Source: Neospora caninum Liverpool
Lineage: Eukaryota > Apicomplexa > Conoidasida > Eucoccidiorida > Sarcocystidae
Length of the DNA stretch: 64,000 nt
Direction: 5' to 3'
Assembly (NCBI RefSeq): GCF_000208865.1
Contig: NC_018397.1
Location: 868,001-932,000, forward strand
Below are positions 1-13,100 of the stretch, one piece after another. The position numbers and the translations under genes are program-made. Numbering within the stretch: position 1 is the stretch's first letter; each line of letters starts with the position of its first letter. The notes below the pieces were generated by a model. It did not search any database. It saw only the letters and a list, made by a program, of their open reading frames with translations, and was not told where the DNA came from.

Positions 1-3000
1 GTCTCTTCCGCTTCGTCTCTCGAATCGGCTGCAGTGCTCCAAAACGGGCATGCAGACTCCGACGGGGTCAAGGAAGAGAAAAGGTTGTTGCACAGGCCTG
101 TCTGGTTTTTTTTCGAGGCCGTTGGGTCCGGAGCCGGAGAGGGCGAGTGCCGCCGCACGGCTGACGTTTGCGGGATCGAACGGGAGACTGGAGAGGAGGA
201 CCGGGAAGTGGTCCGGGAGGTTCCGCTTTCTTCCCGCCTTCTCTGCATGCAGCCCCGTGCTCGCGCGCGAAGGCTCGCCGTCGGCAGGCGCTGAAGCCTC
301 GCTCTCCGCATGCAGAGAAGAAAGGGGAGCGGCGACGCGCCTTTTCTCTGCGTCGGTCGCCGTCGTGCGAGAAGAGCGCGCGGGGACATCGAAGTCCGAG
401 CGCGAGGAGAAGGCGCGCCGAGCAGAGGACGCAGAAGACGCCGGCGAGGAGTGCACGCAGACGCGGCGAATCACTGGAGAGGCGAGAGCGGCGACGCCGC
501 GAGCGGGGTTCCCGTGTCCGCTCGACAGCCGCACAGGGGCGGGACTGGAGAGGGAGGTGGGGAAGCCTCGTAGAAAGACGCAGGACGAAGAAAAGGAAGA
601 CGAGAAAGTAAGGGAAGAGGAGCGCGCGGACTCCGCGTGGCGCGGCGAGAAGGCGGGGAGTTGCGATGGAAGAGGAAAGGGAAAAAACTGTCGAGAAGAC
701 GCGCCGCAGAGTCGGGTTCTCGATTCGTGGAGAGAACAGCGTTTGACGGGATCGCCAGCCCTCCACCTGCCGCTCGCGTCGTGCGGTGGAGGGGGAGAAG
801 CGATTGGCCGGGAAGAAAGAGAAAGCACTGGAGCCAGGCGGTTTTGCGCCTTCCCCCGACGCGAGAGGCGAAGCGCCGAGCCTCGAAGGCGGTTCACCAT
901 CTTTCGGCCAGAAAGAACCCAGATGCCTCGAAAAAGCTGCATGCAGGCAGCCGCAAGAAAGCGCGAGGCGCTGCCTCAACCCCAGACACTTCCTGCAAAA
1001 CCTGTGTTGTTCCCGAGACCCACGCCTCTCTCTCCAGATCAACGGAGACGCAAAGGCCACGGCGATTTGGAACAAGACATGGAGAGCGGGAAAAAAGTGG
1101 AGGGGAAAAGCTACCGGGCGTCTCGCTGCAGGAGACCTACGCCATGCGCTATTCTTCTGAAGGATCCCAGCGCCGCTGCGTTGACATCGTGAGTAGCCGC
1201 TCCCTGTTGAGGACACCAACTCGCTGGCCTGCCTGGGGGCCAAGGAAAGAAGAAAAGGTGGGGAGCCTCGGCCTAGCGAGAGATCGCGTGGCGCTTGACC
1301 GACAGGGGGGGGGGAGGGGTTGGTGCAGGAAAGACAGGGCGAGGGACGCGCGAGGCGGCGACTCCGGCAGGACGACTATTCCTTTGGACAACGTGAAGGC
1401 CTGTCGACCGGATTTGCGAGGAGTTGGGGAACCCCGTGGGAATCAAAAACGGCGCGAGAACTCGGCATGCTTGGTGTCTCGGCAGGAAAGCAAACGCGAG
1501 CTTGGGTCGGGTTCCACTGGTTGTTTTTTGAGAAGAAAAGGCGCCTTCTGCCCGCGGGCTTCTGCGGCGATGCGGCCGGAAGAAGGAAGCGCGTTCGCTA
1601 GCGCCCGCCTCAGAAACGCGTCGACTCTCGCGTGTTTTGGAGAGGCACGTGCTGCAGCCGCAGTCAGCCTCAAGCACACAACGACGACGTCTGTGTGTTT
1701 CTCGCGATTTCCGTCTGGTTTCGGCTAACGCGCAAAAACGTCAGAAAGACTCGGCCGCTGTGGGTCACGCCTCTGCGAGAGCAACGCGGCAGCGACAGGA
1801 GCGAGAGAGGAAAAAAGGCAGGGACGAGAAAATGCCAGGAAAACGCGAGAGAGGAAGCGACGGAGACGAGAAAGACATGAGGTTTGAACTCTGCAAGGAA
1901 GCGCCCATCCAGCGAGGCAAAATCGCCGTGGTAAAACGATGCATGCACACGCTCGAGACACATGCATTGCATCGCCGGGCGCAGCCACCGGAAACAGAAA
2001 CGGAATCTCCTGCGGTGAAACGGTTCCTTTCGTCTTTTCTTCAGCTTTTCCGCTTTGGGCGTCTCTCTCTCGCACAAAACGTTCAAAGAAAAACTTCGCT
2101 CCGTTGGCCCAAGGAAGCGCGGCGAAAAAACGCATCCAGGAGACAACGCTCTCTCTGTCCAGTACAGAGAGGCTGCGCAACCAGACACGGTGTGTGTTCT
2201 GAGAGAGGTTCTCGAACCGGTAAAAATAATCAGTGGAAGAAAAAAGGCATGCAGTTCCCCGTCTCGACTGTCGAAAAAAGCCTTGGGGAGAAGAAACAAA
2301 GGCGAGATCCTGGCTCCTCCCTCGGACTGTCGCGCGATAAGGAGATATCTACGCCGCTAGAGAGTGTCGTGCGATACAGAGAGAGCGCAACGTTGCGCGC
2401 GGAACGCGTTTACAAGGTGATCCGTGCAGGAACCTTTTCATGTAGGAAGAGTGGCCTCGCTGTTTCCTTGACTTCCCTAGATCACTTCTGGACTGCCTTG
2501 CCGACTGATCGCGCGCATTCAGGACCGCGAGAATCGCACACACTGCAGGGATGCACACCTAGCACAGACGTCTGTTAGCCTCCGGCGCGTTCTGTGTTCC
2601 TTGTCGACAAACGGAGAGACTTCGCGACCCCCGAAGATTAACGCTTTGTTGGCTCTGTGCAGCGGCGGCTCTTGTCAAGTTTGCAGAAACCTTGTTTCTC
2701 AAACTGGAGTGTCTACGCGGTCTCGCACCGCCTTTCGCAACCAGCTTCTTCTCGAGTGTCCCAACGTGCGAGAGTGGCAAACTACAGTTCCGTGTCTTTC
2801 CTACACGTTGCTCGTAGAAACTTGAAAACATCCTGCGCGTTTTCTCCTGCGCGCGCGGAAACCCGAAAACCGTTGCCTGCCAAACGACACCCGCATGCGT
2901 GTGTGAACGCGTTTGCACGCCTCGCCTGTTTTTGCCTGCGTTTCTCTCTTCCGGCTCTCACGCTCGTGAGGCAAAAACTTCAAACGCAGGACTTCCCCGA

Positions 3001-3166
3001 ATCCCCACGAGGGTGCACGCCGCGTGAGGTTACGTGACAAGACGAGCACACACAACACAACCGAGATATGCCCCGTTTCCATCACGCTCCACTGCACGTC
3101 CCCGTACACACTCAGCCCTCCCGGTCTCTCCATCTCTCCACAGCGCCGGCAGGAACCAAAAACGTT
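1..3166. other. Left flank without an assigned gene
   Basis: Several long frames are open on both strands here (for example 50-1192 plus and 68-1243 minus). Their translations are Arg/Ser/Glu-rich, have no recognisable domain, and overlap one another in antisense, as expected in GC-rich, stop-poor DNA. From 1 to about 1200 the plus strand is purine-rich (gagaag-type runs). That is the mirror of the pyrimidine-rich introns and untranslated regions of minus-strand genes, so this part may be 3' UTR of the GCP gene or non-coding sequence of another minus-strand gene to the left. I see no splice-bounded exon that I trust. Confidence 0.5.
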
Positions 3167-4133
3167 CTACTCTCCACCTCCCCGCCGTCCTTGCGAGAGG
3201 TCGACCTTGCGCGCAACGGCAGGCAACAAGCCCCGCGCGGCTGCGGCTGCGGCCGCGGCTGCGCGCGGCGACCGCAGTGCGTCTTTGAGGCTCAAGTCCA
3301 CGCCGGCGTCAGGACTCACGGATCCGCTCGGCGGTCGCGTCGGACCCTCCGCGACGAGGCAGCGCCTCTGGAATCCTGGACTCTCGCTCGCTCGCACCTC
3401 GTCGCCCCGACCCGCGACCTTGCTCGCGTGCCTCGCGCCGCCTCCCGCGTCGAGCGTTCGTATGAGGAGACTCGGGGAAGCGATTTCGCGACTGGAGAAG
3501 AATCCGCCGTCCGCCGCGCTCCCCAGCGCCGACTCGCCCGCCTGACCCGAAAACTCCGCGCCTTCCCCTCGACTGGCGTCTCCACCCTTCGCGGCCGCAG
3601 CCGCTGAGCCGCCCGCGCTCCGCCCTGGACGCGAAACCCCGTTTTCCGAGAGGTCTGCCGCGTTCGACAGCCACGGCAGCCCCTTCAAGAACGCTTGGTG
3701 TTTCTGTTCCTGCTGACGCATCTTCTCCGGAAGGAGAGGCGTGTCGACGTCCGTCTCTTCTCTCTCTTCTGCGTCTTGTCTTTTTTCGCTCTCGCGCGCT
3801 GCGCCCCACCTGTTGTCTGTGCCCGCGTGCGCTCGGGCGGGGCCTTCGAGCAGACAGCCCCGCTGCTCGGCTTCCTGCTGCCTCCTTTGGTGGATCAGCA
3901 GCAACTGCAGGAGGACTTGGTGCGGGTTCTCGCGGCCGGTCGGCGCGACGCCAGGGAGGAACGCGGCGGCGACGCCAGGAAGCGCGCGGCGCAGCAGCGT
4001 CGGGTACGAGAGATTCCCCGAAGCGCCTGCAGGGTGGTAAGGAGACACCGGAGACACGGCGGGAGAGAGCGACGGGAGCAACACCGACGGAGGACTCCCC
4101 GCAGCCAGCTGAGCCTGGTGGCCGTAGAACGCA
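3167..4133 (-). other. Lineage-specific C-terminal tail of the GCP protein
   Basis: GCP proteins normally end close to the conserved LDFNxFY motif, which lies at about 4134-4120. Here the last exon stays open for roughly 315 further codons. The tail is rich in Ala, Gly, Ser, Pro and Arg. It has a short basic and acidic stretch in the middle (EEREETDVDTP) and a run of nine alanines near the end, and it stops at the complement of 3167-3169. No domain is recognisable. The same exon enters in phase from the preceding one (CG joined to GGCTCTGCG), so the tail belongs to the gene model and is not a neighbouring frame. Confidence 0.7.
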
Positions 4134-7100
4134 TTGAAGTCCAAAGAGCAACGCAGAGCCCTGAAAAACGGAAACACGTCAGAAAAAAGCACGTTACCCG
4201 CCACACACACACAGGCTTTCTCCTTCTTTTCTTCCTTCTCAGTAGCGCTCTTTCTCCCTCCTTGTTCGCTCTTTCTCTTTCTCCTTCCTGGTGTGGAGCC
4301 TCACCGCAGAGCGTCTCCTCGGTCGCCGAACGCGAGGCCTTTGCCGGTTCCGCCGGCGCCGCATGCACTTCCCCGCGAGCGCACGTGCGCCTGTTTCACC
4401 TCGACCTGGCGCAGGAGCTCGAGGAGGACGCCGCGCACGCGCGGGGAGATTTGCAACAGCGTCTGACTCGCCCCGGCCGCAGCGGCTTCGCGCTCGCGCT
4501 GTCCGCGCGCCTCGTCGGGGTCTTCCATCGCTGCCTCCAAAGAACTGAACAGATTTCGCTGCGAAAACACACTCGAGCAGAAAGCTCCGGGTGTACAAAC
4601 GTCCGAGCGCGTGCAGACCCACGGGCTGTGTGGCGTGGCGCAGATGAAGTGGGGCATTAGGCGGAGAGGGTTTTTTGCGCAGGAAAAACGAGATCCAAGC
4701 GTACGCCAGACTGCCTCCACAAATGGCGACGTAACGTGGGTCGAACAGAGACGTTGCTGGCCTAGACTGCTAATCCCTTTTCAGTCACGAGATGCCGACA
4801 AGCAGCGAAACCTCCGTCGACACCGAGACGGGCAACAGAATGGTGACAGGCGGCAGGGAGGAGAGGTGCGGCATCAGACGCGGCGGGGGGGAAGCACGAG
4901 ATTTTTACCGTCGATCTGCGCGAGTTACACAGAGCTTTTGTTTGGCATTCGGAAGTCGCTGGGGAGGAAGCGTACCCTCCAGAGTTCTACGTGCCGAGAT
5001 GCTTACCGCGGTTGCCGTCAACTGCGAGGCCAAGGAGAGAAGCTCCTGGATGAGAGCCATAATAATCGGGTTGCTGCATGCGCTGCTCGACAGGCCAGAG
5101 TCGCTCGTCGTCGCGTTCTGCTGCGCCTGCAACTGCGTCTGAAGCGTCTCGGCGTCGTAGAGGAACATCCCGTCCTGCAGTGTACGTACACCCAATCCGG
5201 CCACGCAGCGGTTCTCGCGACTCTCGAGGCACCGCTCGAACGGACAAAACAAACACCAATCTCCGCGTAAAGATAGATCTTTCTGTGGTCTGCCTGTGTA
5301 TATGCGTGTCTCTCTTGATACGTCGACAGAAGACCGTAGACGCATCTGTATCTTCGAGCAAATGTACAAGAGCCGTAGGATGATCCAGTGCCAAATCGAT
5401 TTCTTCCTCTTCCATTTCTTTTTTCTTTTCGACCAAACGCATCTTGCGAAGAAGAGCAACTGATGCCGTTGCTCGGTTTCCGCCAGGGGAAACGCGAGGC
5501 ACGTACGTAGAGCGTCTCGACGCATTGGTGATGCACGGCTAGGAGCTCGTCGAAGTCGTTGCATCTGGTGTACATACAGCGCACATACAGCACATACAAC
5601 AGGCGCGAAATCGATCCTGCACTTTGTGGAAGGTGGAAAGGGCGCGGCTCTTCATAGTCCACAGGGGTTTTGTGTCGGCTGCTGTTTCGTCTGGAAACCC
5701 GCCTCCAGTGGCGTTCCCCAAACCCCCGCCAACCCCCTTCCTCGCTCCTAAACCGAGAAGGACAGACCGATTTTTCTCTTGGTTTTCATGCACGCATCCA
5801 CGTTCTAAACATGTCTACACACATTCTCCTTTACACATATCTATACTTGCACACAGAACGCCACATATCTATAAGCGAAACACACATATGCACCCCCACA
5901 GAAGCGCACAAACGTATTTATATATATATATATATATATATGAAATGCGGGGGCGTGTAAGACATGTAGAGGAGCTTTGTAGAGGAGACATCTACGACAA
6001 AGAAAGCGTCGTTTTTTTGTTGTTTTTTTCTTTTTTGCGTACGCCATGAGGAGGCGCATCATCCGTCGCCAAGTCGGGTTGAGCAAGTCCTCGATGAGAT
6101 ACACCTGGAGATGGGAGATTGCTTGAGCGACTTCGTTCAGGAGACCGAGACACTTTTGCTGCGTGATGTTTTGTTGCTCGTGTTCTTCTTTTTCGCGGAG
6201 TTTCTCCCAGAGAAAAGGCTGTTCGCGTGCCTCTTCGCGCTCTGTCCGCGAATGCTCGCCCCGAGCCGGCGTCGGCGTCCTCGACCATCGCTTGGAAGGC
6301 CCCGCCCGAGGCGTCTCCAAGGGACGAGCTGCCCGCGAAATTTGCATCTTTTCTCTCAGCAGCTTTCCTTTCCTCTGCGAGAGCGTCTGCTGGAGACGAT
6401 ACAGAGAACGCCCCTGCAGCCACGCGCCTGCCACTGCGTGCGCCGCTCGATGCAGCCTCCACTGCAAGTAGAACATCTTGTGGAACGCCCCCATCACGCT
6501 GGGTGTACAGACACTCGAGAGTGAAGGCCCCAGCTTGAGGTCCAGGTAAAACGCATCCCACATCTGCGCGGCGCTTGCGGAACCCTCAGCCGAGCGCGAA
6601 ACAGGTGCAGGTGGAAAACGAACGGTCAGCGCATGCAGAAGCGACGGACACAATGCCGACAACGCGGCGCCGGCTCCACCTGAAAAACCCAACACGGACA
6701 GAAACGGATACAGGCTTATATCCATGTGTGGAAATACACACACAGACTTACAGATAGAGGTACCACTCTGTCTCCCTCTATAAACCTACGTGGACGCAAA
6801 TATATAAATAAGTATATAAATAAGTATATATATAAGTATATATATCAGTATACATATCAGTATATAAAAGTATATGAAAAAGATATAAATAGATGCAGGC
6901 GTCGCGCTCTGGAAGTCGCGAACGCCTTGGACCCCGGTCGGCGATCGTCGCGACCTGCAGCGTGTGCGTGACAAGAGGCGGTCGAAAACCCGGCAGGTGT
7001 TCAGCGTCAACAAAAATCCATGAAATTGCATGCGCATGCGGAGACGCGGAAGGCGCGCGCGCTTGGGGCGACAGACGAAAACGCGCAAAAGGAAAAAAGG

Positions 7101-10100
7101 CAAAGAAGCCCGACAGAGAAGAAGCCAGAAAGAGAGAGGAGAAACCAGGAAGTGAGAGAAGAAACCAGAAAGAGAGAGAAGAAAACAGAACGAGAAGACA
7201 GGAACAGAGGGAGAAGCCCCGAAAAACTCGACAGGGGTTGCTCACTGCCTCGTGCGGCGGCTTCGACAGCGACGCGAATGGCCGGGGGGGCCGTGATTCC
7301 TTCTGCAGCGAAATCTTGAAAATCCCCGGCGGACTGAGCGCGGCGTCGCTGCTCTTCGTGGCTTTCAGCCGCTTCCAAAAGACTTCGCGTAAACTCGCCA
7401 TCCTCCAGAAGCACAAACCTAAAGACAACCCACACACACGTCATTTCGATCTTCACATCTACAAATCGATTGCTTTTTTTCTCTGGGGGAGACACGCCTT
7501 GAGGAAAAATCCCCATCGCTTTCTCGCGCTGTCCATTTCTGTCGCGCGGTGTATGTATGCTCCGGGGAGAGGCGTCGGACTGGAAGCTGCGCAGATCCGT
7601 CGTGCGACAGGCGCTCGCGCGTTTTCAATGTCCCAAATTAACCTCCTCAGAGGCCACCTCGCTTTTGGAACTTTGTCCTGGCAAGGGTTTCGAAGACCTG
7701 TTTGTTTGGAAGTTCGCGTCTAAAACAGATGCGCGAGTATCTTGGAGGAAACGAAGAACACATTTTCTCTCGGACGCTGCGCAGTTTCCTCGGCTTTTCT
7801 CACTTTCGAATCCCCTCGAGGTAGTAGAGCAGTTGCTGCCGTTCGAGCAAAGTCTTCACCACTCTGAACAAAAACCAAAACAGCAGTCGCACGAGAATCT
7901 CGGACAAACACCCTCCGTCTCCCTGTTTCGTCCTCTCCACTCCATCTCCTTCGCCTACGCTGATGTTCGCTTCTCGGCTTTCTGGTCTCTAATTCGCTTC
8001 TCTCCTGCATTTTCTCTTCCTGCTCGTCCTCTTTCTCGTCTCTCCTTCGTTTCCTCTTCCTTCTCTTCTCTCGTTTCTTCTCTTGTGTTCTCACCGTTTG
8101 TTCTTCGTGGCCGACGAGACGCGAACCTTTTCTCTGAGTTCGGCGACCCAGGCGAGTTCTCCGTCGAGGGCGGGCGACGCGGAGCCGCCTCCGCGGGTTT
8201 CCTGAGACTCCCGGCGCATGCTATGCGAGAGGCTCTGCCAGGCAAGCTCCTCGGGATGCTGCAAAAGTTCCCGCTCAACTGTCGGCGGCAGGCGCCGGCG
8301 GCTCTCGCGGTCGCCAGCAAAGGCGACGCGCGATCTGGAGACAGTCGAAAGCGCGGAAAAGCGCAGATCGCCTGCCTCGGCCTCGTCTGCGGTGTCCAAA
8401 CACAGCCTGGAACAAAAAGGCGCAAACCGAGACACACACACAAGAGGCAGCGAGGCGACGCGAGTAAACAGAGAGAAGCGGAGAAAGAAACGAAACGAGA
8501 GAGAAAAGCGAACAAAGACGGAGGAAGATAACAGAGAAAAAAAAGAGAGATGGGACAGGGAGACACAGATGAGACTCGAGAAAACAGGGAGACGGGCGAC
8601 GATGAAGAGCAAAACAGAAACTGGATGCCGAAAAAAGGCAGTTTCACTCACGAGGACGCAAAATCAGAGACAGAGGCAGCAACGAGAGGGAAGGCGACTC
8701 GGAATAGAGAAAAGAAAATTCTAGGGTGAAACGGCCCGGATGCACTTTGCCGAGACCCCACACTCTACAGAGATATACACTGTGTTCAACGAATGCTTAC
8801 ATATGTATGTATGCATTTGATTGTCGATGTAAATATACATGCAAAGTTACGCACACATAATTAGATATAGGCACACCTAGAGATGCGCAGGCGTGTGTGG
8901 TTTCGAAGAGCGAGACGGGGGGGGGGGGCAGAGCAAGAAAGGAGGAAAGAGCGAGGGAGATCGGTGACAGAAAACCGGGCGAGGCTCTGTTTCTGCCTAC
9001 TTCAAAAAGTTGAGACTTTTTCCGACTCGCAGAATCTCCGCCGCGAGAGAAGGCGGGAAGAAGAACGGAATGCGATCGACGCTAACAAAGTACCTGGACG
9101 GGAAACCATCGAAAACGCATGCACGCACAGCCCCTGACACATTGCCTCCAACACACACATAGACACACATATACAGACACAAAAAGACTTCTACACAAAT
9201 AGAGAACATATATGTACCAATGCACTTTAGAAACATACACAGATTTGCCTATTGACACACAGACATATATATATATATATATATATATATTATCTATACA
9301 TACATAAACATACAAAATCTATATGCGCATGCGCATAGATACGTGAGCGTAAACCTATGAGGACGAAAGGAATGAGAAGTCGGAGCTCTCTGGAGCCGGA
9401 GTAGAAACAGGCGTGTTGCGTCTGGAAAAAGCAAGCAGAACGCCTCGAGCTCCAAGCGGAAAAATAACGCTCTTTTCATTGTCAAACGTGCTCTTCTTTC
9501 CTTCTCGGAGAAGAAAGGATGGAGAAGAGAGGAAAGAGAGAAAAGGAAAGAAAGCGAGGGAAGAGGGCCCTCACCGTTTCTCCCAGAGCTCCTCGACCGC
9601 ACATGGGAGTCGCTGCGCCACGAAGAACTCGCCGGCGGAGTCTCTGCGCACGGCAGAAAACAAAGTGGAGACCAGTGTTCACTCGTATCGATTCACGACT
9701 CTCGAAAGATGCGGCAATACGCCAAATTCAGACATACACAACCGCACACAAACACAGACGTACACCCATATATATGGAGATGTGTACCTACAGATGTACG
9801 CCTGTGGAGAGGTAACGTAAATGCGCATATATATATATATATGTACATGTATATGACTATATATTAATAGATGGATTCACTGAGGATGTTCCAACATACC
9901 TGCCTACTTGGAGAGATGCACATGCATTTGTTTAACGTATATAACATATATATATGTATATATGCATGCATTTTATCGACAGTGTTTCTTACCGGAGTTC
10001 GCCGTGGTCAATCCAAGCGTGAATCATGTCGGTAACAGGCGCTGCGGCGCGTTTCAGCTGCGCGAGAAAAGCGAGGGGAACAATCTCGACATACACACAC

Positions 10101-13100
10101 GTGCGCGACCGCTCTCTCCACGGCCCCCAAGAAGCACAGCTCTGCAAAGAAGTGACGAATGCATGTATCTGTCTTGGTATACACGCAGCAGCTGACGACA
10201 AATAGACAGATCTACGTCTCGAGATATGTCAGCAGAGATACTCAGAGATAGGAGGGATATAGACACAGAGAGCAACAGATCTTTGTACCTATACATGCAT
10301 GCGTATAGATGTATATACTAATATAAACACCATGGTGCACACATATACAAGCACACACATGCGAGTGCACTCAAGCAAACCCTCACACTACGCCCAAATA
10401 TATACTTATATACATTTGCAATTGTGGATATATATATGCGCATGCACATAGATACATAATTATAAATATACATATATAGTTATATTTATATTTAAATAGA
10501 TTGTTTTTCCGAGATTTCGTTGTGGGGCCGAGCGCGCGAGGACGTTTTCCGCGTCGACCGTTTGGTCGCTTTGGTTTGAGAAAAAATGCGAGAGAGAGAA
10601 CTGGATGCGACAGAGAAAACTGGATGCGAGATGAATTTCTCGCATGCAGTTTTCTTACCATGTGCAGCATGAGGACGCGGAGCTCGGGGTCTCCTCGCAG
10701 GCTGTGCGCTGCAAAGGAAAGGGTAGTGGCAAGTATCCCGCGGAAAGACCATGCACGTCCGAAAAGATTTGCCAGATAAAAAGCACCAAATCTTTGCGCA
10801 AAAAAGGAGTGATGTCCACGCTCTTTCGAGGCAAAAGAACGCACACCAATGGCCGACACTGCAGCTGTCCAGACACAAAACCCTGACGAACCCCAGAGAC
10901 CTTCCCGAATATAAGTATATACATGTATGTACGTGTGTGCAGATGTGTATGCCAGTATGGCTCGATGTATATATCGATGTCTCTATATGTATACATGTCT
11001 CTCTACACATATATGTATACACCTTGGTATCCGTGCATGCTTGGATATATTAATTCTCGTATGTGGAAATGGATTCTCAGAGGGGCGGGGACTGACCGTA
11101 AATGGTGGACAGGAGAGGACCGCCTTTCAGTCCTTTTGCTTCTTCGGCCTGTCGAACACAGCGGAGACAAACTGCAACGATGCAGCGACGCACTTTTGCC
11201 CATACATACACACACAGACTTCATATGGCTGGTGCTCTCCACAAACATTTATATATATCTATATATGTACATAAGTAGAAATAGGAATAAATAAAATGTT
11301 TGTGTATCTGCATGCGTGTGAGTATATACATGATATTCCTGCAAATTCACATGCATGCTTGTTCGTGTTTTCACAAGAAGATGTGTGTGTTATGGAGAGG
11401 AGAAGGAGGAGAGACTAGCAAGAGAGACAAGATAAAAGAGGAAGGTCCGCGAGAGAATGAAAGAGAACTTTCGAGGCGGGGGAACGTACGAGAGCCGCGA
11501 GAGCACGCATGCGACAAAAAGGCTCTTGCAGCCAGACGGCGAATCTGCGGAGTGTGATGCTGCTCCAAGCTCCGTTTTCAGCGGACCTGAAACAGAAATT
11601 GAGAACAAGAAACAAGCGGATAAGAGAAGTGAAAAAACCGCAGAGGAAAAGAAAGAAACGGAAGGCAAGACTGGCGATGCAAAGCAGGAAGAAGGACGAA
11701 GCAGAAAGGGGACGAGACGAGCGACGACGCACGTCGATAACAAAGTTAGGAACGAGACGCCAGAGCCCTTTCCTGAGGATCCATAGCGTCTCCTGTGCAT
11801 GCATAGAGAAAATAAACAAGAGGGAAGACGAAAGAGACAGACAAAGAAAAAAGGGAGAAGCAGGAACAGAGCCGAGAAGAGAACGCAAAGAGATAAGGAA
11901 AAAGAATCGACATACCGAAGAACATCTTGCTCGACAGCGGCGACGAGTTTATGATACTCTTGGATCTGTTCGTGCATGCATTGCCGGAGAGCCTGCGCCA
12001 CGACGCTCTGGCCCTCGAGGCCTGTCTCGCTTCCTCCCTTCTGCCGCATTCAACAGAGAAGGTTAAGAAAACAGTTAAGCAAATTCCAAAAGGCTGAAAG
12101 ATCGCACGCAACCCCTATCGGTCAAAAAGCACCACTCTCGTGTGCGTGTGAAACACGAACACCACAATCGCCACGGACACGGTGTACGTACACTCCACGC
12201 GCCTGCCGCCTCCGAGGCGTGCACATCGTCGCATGACACACGGGAGATGCGCACAGAAATATACCCCCTCGAGCCCATGAAATAATGAGATCCCTCCGCT
12301 TCCATAAACTCTTCCAGAGCTGCCTACGAACATATATATATCTATATAGATATATATAGATATATGCATATATGTACACGAATATGCATCTCCATTTTAT
12401 ATACCTACGAAATGAAATACAACTCGTATACACATATATTTCCGAATGCAATTCATAGGTATATTTGTGGCAACAAAGATGCATGCGGACGTTTCATCTC
12501 GAGTAGACTGTGTTTGAACCCAGGGAGAGAAATGGAAAAAGACAGTGAAAGAGAAAAAGGAAAAGCGCAGCTGGAAAAGAGGCAAAACCAGCGGGAGACG
12601 AGAGGTCTGTCGCGACGCATGTTTTTGCGTCTTTTTTCTCTTGCGTGCGTTTTCTCTTTCCTCACTGGCGGGTCTTGGAGAGCGTGGACGAGACGCCGAT
12701 AGAGGGTGCCGACGCCGGCGAGATGCGAGACGAGAGCACGCAAACTGTTCGAGGCCCGAACCTTGGCAAAAATAGGGAGACCAGACGCAAAAACGTGGAA
12801 ACTTAAATGTCCTTCCTTTCCGCACCCCCAAACAGAAGAGAGACGCCGAAAAACAAGACAGAAAGACATGCACGGAAGAGGCGACGGGGACAGAAACAAG
12901 GGACGAGAGGGAAAACACGAGGAAGACGTGAGGGAAGAGAGACGACTCTCACAAAATGAGAGGGGAACGGCACCCCACCTTGGGCGAGAGAAGATAGGTC
13001 TGAAGAGTCTCGTCGAAAACGATGTGGACGCCATCGACACCTGACAACAGAAGGCAGGAAAGAGCAAAGACGAATCGAGTGTACACCTCTCCTCGGCGTT

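Noticed and set aside
50..1728. Overlapping long plus and minus frames (50-1192, 68-1243, 637-1728) as genes
   Set aside because: They are antisense to each other, Arg/Ser/Glu-rich, have no domain or splice context, and are expected by chance in GC-rich stop-poor DNA.
5919..5941. AT and CA tracts as possible telomeric, centromeric or CRISPR repeats
   Set aside because: Simple dinucleotide runs within introns; no regularly spaced unique spacers, no TTTAGGG-type telomeric units.
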